Assembly: GCA_020724945.1 (NCBI GenBank)
Contig: DYFX01000010.1
Location: 1 to 17,461 of the forward strand
Length of the DNA: 17,461 nt
Direction: 5' to 3'
From: Candidatus Paceibacter sp.
Lineage (GTDB): Bacteria > Patescibacteriota > Patescibacteriia > SG8-24 > DYFX01
Below are positions 11,869-17,461 of the stretch, piece by piece (positions within the stretch are counted from its first letter, which is position 1; every line of letters starts with the position of its first letter). A program made the translations under genes and the position numbers. The notes under the pieces are model-generated. The model saw only the letters and a program-made list of their open reading frames with translations. It had not been told where the DNA came from and ran no database searches.

Positions 11869-12417
11869 ATGATCGCCTACCTGAAAGGGACCGTCCTCGA
11901 AAAGGGCAAGGAACATGTGATTTTGCTGTGCGGCGATATCGGCTATCTCGTCCAGCTTCCGACGCATCTCATCGCGTCCGTCGAGAAGGGGAAGGAGGCC
12001 CGCTTCTACACGCACCACATCGTCCGCGAGGACGCCAGCGACCTCATGGGCTTCGCCACCGCGCAGGAACTCGATTTCTTCCTGAAGCTCATCACCGTCT
12101 CCGGCGTCGGTCCCAAGATGGGCCTGCACTTGATGTCGCTCGGCCCGGTCGAGAGCCTCCGCAAGGCGGTCGAGAGCGGGGATGTCGCGTTCCTCGAGAG
12201 CGCCCAGGGCGTCGGCCGCAAGAGCGCCCAGCGCGTCATCCTCGAACTCAAGGGCAAGCTCATCACCGACGACGAACCGGGCGGCGGCAGCGACGAGGCC
12301 GTCTCCGCGCTCGAGAACCTCGGCTATCCGCGCGCCAAGGCCCGCGAGATCGTCGGCGCGATGGAGGGCACGACGGAGGAGCGCATCCGCGCCGCCTTGA
12401 AGGTGCTTTCCCGATGA
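11869..12417 (+). CDS. ruvA: Holliday junction branch migration protein RuvA
   Basis: A 182-residue protein with the standard RuvA layout. The N-terminal OB-fold domain (about 1-63) starts with MIAYLKGTV and contains the family's 'GIGY.v' type segment as DIGYLVQLP. Domain II holds two helix-hairpin-helix elements, VSGVGPKMGLHLM (about 77-89) and AQGVGRKSAQRVILELKGKL (about 112-131). Domain III (about 140-182) is the UBA-like RuvB-binding end, with VSALENLGYPRAKAREIV. RuvA forms tetramers on four-way junctions and guides the RuvB motor; ruvB and ruvC are not in this window. The predicted -10 box is eight bases before the ATG and no Shine-Dalgarno sequence is present. The TGA stop overlaps the start of the FemAB gene (ATGA), so the two are co-transcribed. 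Confidence 0.96.
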   Translation: MIAYLKGTVLEKGKEHVILLCGDIGYLVQLPTHLIASVEKGKEARFYTHHIVREDASDLMGFATAQELDFFLKLITVSGVGPKMGLHLMSLGPVESLRKAVESGDVAFLESAQGVGRKSAQRVILELKGKLITDDEPGGGSDEAVSALENLGYPRAKAREIVGAMEGTTEERIRAALKVLSR

Positions 12418-13367
12418 TCGAGCGCGCTTCCGACGCCGCGGCCTGGAACCTCGACATCCTCCGTCTCGGGGGAGGCTTCCTGCAGTCCTGGCAATGGGGC
12501 GAATTCCAGCGCGCGCTCGGACGCGAAGTCCTGCGCCTTCGCGAAGGCGACGGCATGGCGCAGCTCATCCGCATGCCGCTCCCGTTCGGGAAGGCGTACT
12601 GGTATTGCCCGCGGGGCCCCGTCGGGGAGCTTCCCTCCCTGAAGATGGATTCCGCCGTGGCGAAGGCGATGTTCCTTCGCGTCGAGCCGCCCGCGAAGCC
12701 GGAAGCCGGCGTGAAGGTCCGCGATGTCCAGCCGGGGCAGACCATGATCGTCGACCTCGGCCGCGAACGCGAGGGGATCTTGGCGGCGATGCACGAGAAG
12801 TGGCGCTACAACATCCGTCTGGCGGAGCGGAAGGGCGTGAAGGCCTTTGTCGCAGGCGAACGCGATCCGGGAGCGCTCGATGTCTTCTGGGCGCTGCTGG
12901 AAGAGACGACGGAGCGCGACGGCTTCCGCGCGCACGACAAGGAATATTACCGCTCGATGCTCGAGGCGCTTTCCGGCGACCCGGCGAAGGACGGATCGAC
13001 GCGTCCGGTCGCGCGGCTCGTCTTCGCGGAGCACGACGGCCGCGTGCTGGCCGCCAACTTCATGATCTACTTCGGCGACACCGCGACCTACCTGCACGGC
13101 GCCTCCAGCCGCGCGCGCCGCGAACTCATGGCGCCGCAGCTGCTCCACTGGACCGCGATGCTCGACGCCAAGTCGTGGGGGTACACGAAGTACGATTTCT
13201 GGGGCGTCGCGCCGGAAGGCGTCGAGAACCATCCATGGGCAGGCGTGACGCGTTTCAAGAAAGGGTTCGGCGGGAACTACATCGCGTATCCGGGCACATA
13301 TGACCTGCCGATCGATCGCCGCTGGTACGCGGCCTACCGGATCGCGCGGAAGCTCCGGGGTCGCTGA
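12414..13367 (+). CDS. FemAB/FemX family peptidoglycan interpeptide aminoacyltransferase
   Basis: A 317-residue protein of the FemABX family, which adds amino acids from aminoacyl-tRNA to the peptidoglycan precursor lipid II at the inner face of the membrane. Family features include QSWQWGEFQRALG (24-36), MHEKWRYNIRLAERKGV (126-142), ETTERDGFRAHDKEYY (164-179), the second GNAT-like half with LVFAEHDGRVLAANFMIYFGD (202-222), YLHGASS (226-232), then YDFWGVAP (260-267) and GVTRFKKGFGG (277-287). The end, WYAAYRIARKLR, is a basic amphipathic helix as usual for membrane-associated members. Amino acid and position in the bridge cannot be predicted. The ATG overlaps the ruvA stop by four bases. That pairing is common compact-genome packing rather than a functional link. 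A strong bidirectional terminator follows. Confidence 0.91.
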   Translation: MIERASDAAAWNLDILRLGGGFLQSWQWGEFQRALGREVLRLREGDGMAQLIRMPLPFGKAYWYCPRGPVGELPSLKMDSAVAKAMFLRVEPPAKPEAGVKVRDVQPGQTMIVDLGREREGILAAMHEKWRYNIRLAERKGVKAFVAGERDPGALDVFWALLEETTERDGFRAHDKEYYRSMLEALSGDPAKDGSTRPVARLVFAEHDGRVLAANFMIYFGDTATYLHGASSRARRELMAPQLLHWTAMLDAKSWGYTKYDFWGVAPEGVENHPWAGVTRFKKGFGGNYIAYPGTYDLPIDRRWYAAYRIARKLRGR

Positions 13368-13372
13368 AAACG

Positions 13373-13398
13373 AAAACCGCGGCATGACCGCGGTTTTT
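13373..13398. terminator. Bidirectional terminator between the FemAB gene and tRNA-Arg
   Basis: AAAACCGCGG (13373-13382) pairs with CCGCGGTTTT (13388-13397) with a five-base loop, with T tails in both directions. It serves the plus-strand FemAB gene and the minus-strand tRNA gene, whose CCA end is at 13403. Confidence 0.9.
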
Positions 13399-13402
13399 CG
13401 CA

Positions 13403-13479
13403 TGGTGCACCCGAGACGATTCGAACGTCTGGCCTCTTCCTTCGGAGGGAAGCGCTCTATCCAGCTGAGCTACGGGTGC
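13403..13479 (-). tRNA. tRNA-Arg, anticodon CCG
   Basis: On the minus strand a complete 77-nt cloverleaf folds. The acceptor GCACCCG pairs with CGGGUGC; the D arm is GCUC/GAGC with GG in its loop. The anticodon stem CUUCC/GGAAG encloses the loop CUCCGAA, giving anticodon CCG. The variable loop is AGGCC. The T arm AGACG/CGUCU has the loop UUCGAAU. The discriminator base is A and the CCA end is encoded. It reads CGG codons for arginine. It has its own promoter and terminator. Confidence 0.97.
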
Positions 13480-13493
13480 CTTCAAGCACAGCC

Positions 13494-13522
13494 GTTGTAC
13501 CGGTAAATCGCGCTCCGGTCAA
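13494..13522 (-). promoter_or_regulatory. Promoter of tRNA-Arg
   Basis: On the minus strand TTGACC (13522-13517) and TACAAC (13499-13494) are 17 bp apart. Predicted start is near 13487, eight bases before the mature tRNA 5' end. One base separates its -35 box from that of the divergent gene at 13561. Confidence 0.6.
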
Positions 13523-13523
13523 C

Positions 13524-13552
13524 TTGCCCGGAGCCCTCGCCGCGTCTATACT
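13524..13552 (+). promoter_or_regulatory. Predicted leaderless promoter of the secreted Cys-rich protein gene
   Basis: TTGCCC (13524-13529), 17 bp, TATACT (13547-13552), then eight bases (GCCCGCGT) to the ATG at 13561. No Shine-Dalgarno sequence fits. Confidence 0.65.
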
Positions 13553-13560
13553 GCCCGCGT

Positions 13561-14064
13561 ATGCGCACCGTTCCCGTACGCCTGCTGATCGGCGCGACGC
13601 TCCTCGTCGCCGGGTTCGGTGTACTCACCGACGGCTCGCCGCTCCGCGCGCTGGACTTCAAGGACCGCGAATGCCGCACGGCTTCCGTCGCGGTCGGTTC
13701 CGCGTGCCCGGCCGGCTGCGAAGCTCGTCCCATCCGCGCACCGCGCGATCGGTCGTCGCCGACCGAGTGCCGCAGCCGCCTGTGGGTCGCGACCTGCGGC
13801 AAGGCATGCGACCCGGATCCGGGCTTCGTCCGCCTCCCGGACGGAGGCCTCGCCGACGCCCGGCGCGTCATCGTGACCTTCGCGGGACAGCCGACGCTCG
13901 AACACGAGCGCGCCGTCGCGGGCCTGCGCCTCGTCCTGGAGCCGCGCTATGACGGCCTGTTCCGCTACGAAGCGGTCCTGCCGGAGGACGCCGATCTCGA
14001 GGAAACGAAGAAGCGCCTTGCGGCGCTTCCGGGCGTGCGTTCCGTGGAGTACCTCCCGCGCTAA
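13561..14064 (+). CDS. Secreted Cys-rich protein with a C-terminal propeptide/inhibitor-I9-like segment
   Basis: A 167-residue protein with a likely signal peptide (RLLIGATLLVAGFGVL, about 7-22; cleavage near residue 30 after LRA). The mature N-terminal part has six Cys (38, 49, 53, 70, 79, 83), an even number suited to three disulfides outside the cell. The C-terminal part, RRVIVTFAG (101-109) through LPGVRSVEYLPR (156-167), resembles the S8 protease propeptide/inhibitor I9 fold, in which a strand, a helix and a closing 'pGV.sVE' strand are typical. No protease follows, so it could act as a free inhibitor or chaperone-like domain; this is an inference from pattern. The stop codon overlaps the stop of the converging gene by four bases (CTAA), with no terminator between. 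Confidence 0.75.
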   Translation: MRTVPVRLLIGATLLVAGFGVLTDGSPLRALDFKDRECRTASVAVGSACPAGCEARPIRAPRDRSSPTECRSRLWVATCGKACDPDPGFVRLPDGGLADARRVIVTFAGQPTLEHERAVAGLRLVLEPRYDGLFRYEAVLPEDADLEETKKRLAALPGVRSVEYLPR

Positions 14065-15914
14065 GGCGCGACGACGACGCCCTTGCCGGCGGCGTCCTCG
14101 TCCCCGATGAGATCGGTGCCGACCGCGGGCTGGGACTTGAGGATGACGGCGTTCACTTCCTTATCGAGCGCTTCGAAGCGGTTGTCTCCGGTGAGGTCGA
14201 GGAGCTTGCCGATGTCCTCCGCGACCGGCGTGACCTCGACTTCGAAGCTCGCGATGATTTCCGGCACGGATGTCGGCATCCGGTTCAGCCGCCAGGTGAC
14301 CTTGCGTCCGGTCTCGTCGAAGTCGAGCGCGCCGGCCGTCACCTCGCGCGGCGTACCCGTCCACTTCACGCCTTGCGGAAGCAGGGTCGCGACGGAAAGG
14401 TTCGTCAGCTCGTGCAGGCTGTTGCGGATGACCCAGGTGATGCGATAGACCGTGCGCTCGCCGACCTTCGGCGGGAGGGGGCCTTCGCCGATCGGCACGC
14501 CGTCCTCCGAGTAGTAGCGCCCGAACGCCGCGAAGGAGGCGTCGGACAGGAGGCGGATGTCCACGGGAATCGCGTCCACCTGACGCGCTCCCGAGACATT
14601 TCCCGCCCGCGCGATCCTGGCGCTGACGGCCGCGCGCACGACATATGCCGCCGTCGCCTGTCCCGCGACGGGCCTGCGCGCCAGCTGGACGGAGAAGTTG
14701 ATCTCGCCCTTGTCGCCCGGTTCGAGGGCGGCGAGCTCCGGGATCTCCTTCTTCGTCCAGGTGATGGCGGAGTCCTTGCGGACGCCTTCCAAGTCATCCT
14801 TCAGCGAGACCCAGTCGATGAGCCCGGACGCCGGATCCGAGGGGAGATCGGCGACGAGCGCGACATCGCGGAGCGTGACATCGCCGGCGTTCTCGTAGCG
14901 GATGGTGAAGAAGAGCTGGTCTCCGAACGACGCGACGGGCGGCTTATCGGAACCGTTCACGATGAGCGCCAGGTCGATGCCGCTCTTCAGGACTTCGGTC
15001 GCGGCCTCGGTGCGGGCGACCGTCATGACGCCGCCGTCCTCCGCGAAGCCGATACGCGCCGGCAAGGCCTTCGGGCCGCGCGAGGCCGCGGAGAAGGTGC
15101 CCTTCACGGCGATCGTGCCTTTGGCGTTCGCCTCGATCGTCGGGATGCTCCAGCGGAGCGCCGTCCCCTCGTCCGGAGCCGGGTCGGCCGAGGCGAAGAT
15201 GAAGCCTTCGATCGGTTCGACGACGAAACGGATGTCCTCGAGCGCGGCGTCCGAAGTGTTTGAATATTCGTAGATGAAGGCAATCTCGTCGCCGGGCGTC
15301 ATCTGTTCCGGCCCGGTCCCGGCAAGCGCGAGCACCGATTCGCCGATCACCACGGTGTGCGAGGCGACCTTCTGGAAGTCGGCGTTGAAATCGGCGGGGC
15401 GGTAGTTCAGTTTGGCTTCGAAGGTCATGGCGGCGTCGAGCTCCTCGCGGACATAGCCGCGCACGCGCACCTCGCCCTCCGCGCCCGGCGCGACCGAGCC
15501 GACGGACCACGACCCGCTTTCGGCGGAGGCGGGCTGGGAACCGACGATCTCGAATCCGGCAGGGGCGCGCAGCTCGATGTCGGCGCGGGCCAGCGGGATG
15601 CGTTCGTCGTTGCGGTAACGGATGACGACATCGCTCTCGGCGCCGGCGACGAACGCTTCGGAGGTCTCGACGCGCAGGTCGACGCGCTCGCCGGTGAATC
15701 CGGAGGTGCGCGAGAAGAAGAGCAGGCCGGCCCAGGTCGCGCCGCCGAGGATGGCGAGGGCGGCCACCGCGCCGAAGACGGCCGACTTCAGCCGGCTGCC
15801 CGGCTTCCCGTCGAGACGGGTGAAATCCGGCAGCTTGCCGTCGCGGTCGGCATAGATGCTCTCGAGGTCCTTGCCGAGCTCCTCGGCGCGATTCTTCTTT
15901 TCGATTTCCTCCAT
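14061..15914 (-). CDS. Large single-pass membrane protein with DUF11-like Ig/beta-sandwich repeats
   Basis: A 617-residue protein with a short charged cytoplasmic N-terminus (EEIEKKNRAEELGKDLESIY), one membrane helix (about 44-67) and a long extracellular part. That part reads as several beta-sandwich repeats of the DUF11/conserved-repeat type. Signs are RYRNDERIPLARADIEL, YEYSNTSDAALEDIRF and IRYENAGDVTLRDVALVADLP, each with the motif in which a disordered gain 'N.g...l.dv' is followed by a Pro-Gly turn and a tryptophan (SWSVGSVAPG, LRWSIPTI, VTWRLNRMP). Such proteins are common on Patescibacteria surfaces; the role is unknown. I prefer the ATG at 15914, five bases after the upstream stop; a TTG at 15923 would overlap that stop and add three residues. 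It is co-transcribed with the DUF4012 gene. Confidence 0.8.
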   Translation of the reverse strand: MEEIEKKNRAEELGKDLESIYADRDGKLPDFTRLDGKPGSRLKSAVFGAVAALAILGGATWAGLLFFSRTSGFTGERVDLRVETSEAFVAGAESDVVIRYRNDERIPLARADIELRAPAGFEIVGSQPASAESGSWSVGSVAPGAEGEVRVRGYVREELDAAMTFEAKLNYRPADFNADFQKVASHTVVIGESVLALAGTGPEQMTPGDEIAFIYEYSNTSDAALEDIRFVVEPIEGFIFASADPAPDEGTALRWSIPTIEANAKGTIAVKGTFSAASRGPKALPARIGFAEDGGVMTVARTEAATEVLKSGIDLALIVNGSDKPPVASFGDQLFFTIRYENAGDVTLRDVALVADLPSDPASGLIDWVSLKDDLEGVRKDSAITWTKKEIPELAALEPGDKGEINFSVQLARRPVAGQATAAYVVRAAVSARIARAGNVSGARQVDAIPVDIRLLSDASFAAFGRYYSEDGVPIGEGPLPPKVGERTVYRITWVIRNSLHELTNLSVATLLPQGVKWTGTPREVTAGALDFDETGRKVTWRLNRMPTSVPEIIASFEVEVTPVAEDIGKLLDLTGDNRFEALDKEVNAVILKSQPAVGTDLIGDEDAAGKGVVVAP

Positions 15915-15919
15915 AGGGT

Positions 15920-17461
15920 TCAATCGCGATTCACGAGCAGCATGCCGACGAAGAGATCACGGTCCAGCGCGGTCTCGAGCGACAGTCCGTTCCCGTCGGG
16001 CGCCGCCTCGGCGGGTATGGCCGATCGCACGCTCCAGCCTTCCGGAAGATGGATGCGGCTCGCGAAGGTCCGGTCGACCGCGCCGGGCTGCTTGCGGACG
16101 ACGAGCTTCATCGAAGCCGTGGGCGACCAGGCGCCGAGCGCCTCGCGCACCCGTTCGAAACGGGTTTCGGGCTTGCGGACGAGATCCTGCACGCGGAAGG
16201 GCAGACGGTAGCTGATCTTCACCGAGCGCGTCTCGCCGGGTTCGAGCTGGATCCAGTTGCCGAAGACGGTCAGTCCGGATTCCTCCGTGATGCGCGTCCC
16301 CGAAGCCTCATGCGTCCGCGTGCGCCCTTCGACCGCGGCGAGGAGCGTCGACGGCTTGAGCGTGTCGTCTTCCGGCAGGAAGTATCCCTCGCCCGGAGCC
16401 TCGAAGCCCTCGGCGGAGAGGAGTTCGCTGCCGCTCGGCACATAGACGCGGAGGTAATCGATGTTCTTGATGCCGGTGAAGACATCGCCTTTCACGCCGC
16501 GATGGGTGCGGGTGATCGTCACGGTGTCGACGATCGCGCCGGCCGCGTCGATGCGCGCCTCGTGGCGGATGTCGGCCTTCACGACGCCGTCGGTCTTGCC
16601 GCCCGCGATGTTGGTGTCGACCACGGCCAGGAAGTCGCCGTCCTCCGGCGGGGCGAGTTCGCCCGTCCAGCCGAAACCGGAAGCCGCCGCCTGGGCCTGT
16701 TCGTCGCGGAACCAGACCTGCACATCCTTCTTCGCCAGCGCGTCGCCGAACGCGGACGCGAGCTTCGGCATGTCCTCGGCGCCGGCGTCGACGAGCTTCT
16801 GGAGGAGCTTCGGCGCCATGTCGGAGATGATCTGTTTGGGCCGGTTGGTCTCCTTGTCGTACTCGTACTCGACGGACATCTGGGTCTCGCGCTGGAAGTT
16901 CTCCGCGTCGATCGTCTTGCCGTATTCCGGCATCTCGATCGGACCGACCGCGGCGAGAAGACCCTCCATCATGTTCGAGTTGACCGCGATGACGCCGTCG
17001 ACGGTCGGGCCGCCGCTCTTCTCGTAGAACCAGACCAGCGATCGCGCGGAGGTCGGGAAATCGGCGAACCAGTTGGCGTCCTGGAACTCCCAGCGGGGGT
17101 TGACGAGGCGGAGCTGTTCGGGCGCCTCGATGCGCTGGTTGAGGCCGCCGCGGAGGTCATAGGAGCCGCCGCCGGGGATCTCGATGTTCTCGATGGATCC
17201 GTCCTTGAGGTCGAGGAGCGCGTAGGAGCCGATGAAGCCGCCGGTCGGTCGGAGCTCGTGGCTGTTCTGGAAGACGACGAGGTAGCGCCGCTTGCCGCCG
17301 GCGCCGATGGCGTCGAGCAGGATGGCGGACGAGGCCGACGCCCGGCGGATGTCGGAGACCGCGCGCGCGAGATCCTCGCGGACGGACGCGAACGGTTCGC
17401 GGAACGGCTCCGGAAGGCTGCGCAGCGGGACGGCCGCGAGCTCGTCCGAGGGGGTTTCGAG
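15920..17461 (-). CDS. DUF4012 domain protein, C-terminal part (cut by window edge)
   Basis: The frame is open from the right edge to a stop at 15922-15920, giving 513 visible residues; the start is outside. The domain hallmark is RRYLVVFQNSHELRPTGGF (58-76 of the visible part), then GSIENIEI, NPRWEFQDANWFADFP and GPTVDGVIAVNS, in the order expected for DUF4012. The second half (about 200-513) has beta-rich segments with a 'VYVPSGSELLSAEGF' stretch and ends in LLVNRD. DUF4012 proteins are large, usually membrane-anchored proteins widespread in Patescibacteria and some Gram-positive bacteria, with unknown function; a link to cell-surface polysaccharide has been suggested from gene context. The next gene starts five bases downstream, so the two form a surface operon. 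Any N-terminal membrane segment lies beyond the window. Confidence 0.9.
   Translation of the reverse strand, partial: LETPSDELAAVPLRSLPEPFREPFASVREDLARAVSDIRRASASSAILLDAIGAGGKRRYLVVFQNSHELRPTGGFIGSYALLDLKDGSIENIEIPGGGSYDLRGGLNQRIEAPEQLRLVNPRWEFQDANWFADFPTSARSLVWFYEKSGGPTVDGVIAVNSNMMEGLLAAVGPIEMPEYGKTIDAENFQRETQMSVEYEYDKETNRPKQIISDMAPKLLQKLVDAGAEDMPKLASAFGDALAKKDVQVWFRDEQAQAAASGFGWTGELAPPEDGDFLAVVDTNIAGGKTDGVVKADIRHEARIDAAGAIVDTVTITRTHRGVKGDVFTGIKNIDYLRVYVPSGSELLSAEGFEAPGEGYFLPEDDTLKPSTLLAAVEGRTRTHEASGTRITEESGLTVFGNWIQLEPGETRSVKISYRLPFRVQDLVRKPETRFERVREALGAWSPTASMKLVVRKQPGAVDRTFASRIHLPEGWSVRSAIPAEAAPDGNGLSLETALDRDLFVGMLLVNRD

Noticed and set aside
15915..15923. TTG start for the DUF11-like protein
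   Set aside because: It would overlap the upstream stop, but the ATG nine bases downstream is a normal start and adds no conflict; kept only as an alternative.
1..17461. CRISPR array, insertion sequence, prophage or integrase-related repeat
   Set aside because: I found no spaced direct repeats, no transposase or integrase motifs, and no repeat of the tRNA 3' end that would mark an attachment site.

Overview
The window is GC-rich, tightly packed bacterial DNA. It has short intergenic gaps, stop/start overlaps and small intrinsic terminators between most transcription units. The gene set points to the Candidate Phyla Radiation (Patescibacteria): a transketolase split into two genes, a reduced non-oxidative pentose phosphate set, a FemAB-type peptidoglycan transferase, a DUF4012 surface protein next to a large single-pass protein with DUF11-like repeats, and many small proteins without recognisable domains. 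I cannot assign the lineage more finely from sequence alone.

Layout. Positions 1-5460, minus strand: carbon metabolism. There is a PfkB-family sugar kinase cut by the window edge, the two transketolase halves (ATGA overlap), an ABC exporter half-transporter with its own promoter, a 60-residue membrane protein, rpe and rpiB. Positions 5540-8944, plus strand: ileS, diverging from rpiB. This isoleucyl-tRNA synthetase carries a complete histidine-phosphatase (phosphoglycerate-mutase-like) domain inside its catalytic core, which is the most striking feature of the window. Positions 8986-9801, minus: a lipoprotein converging on ileS. Positions 9872-13367, plus: five small genes (one a thioredoxin-like [2Fe-2S] protein, one a CxxC-rich probable zinc protein), then ruvA and a femAB-like gene joined by an ATGA overlap. 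Positions 13403-13479, minus: tRNA-Arg(CCG). Positions 13561-14064, plus: a secreted six-cysteine protein ending in a propeptide/inhibitor-I9-like segment. Positions 14061-17461, minus: a probable surface operon (DUF4012 protein, cut by the edge, then the DUF11-like membrane protein).

Three patterns run across the genes. First, the tetranucleotide ACGT is nearly absent (8 by eye), and ATGT/ACAT is used instead even where GAC-GTC would be the expected GC-rich choice. This suggests ACGT-specific restriction pressure or deamination of methylated C. Second, several transcription-unit first genes have a -10 box ending 8-9 nt before the ATG, with no Shine-Dalgarno sequence, which predicts leaderless mRNAs. 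Third, promoters are nested into terminators: -35 boxes lie in terminator loops or overlap TGA stop codons, almost always with 17-bp spacing. All promoter and terminator calls are pattern matches by eye, not measured sites.
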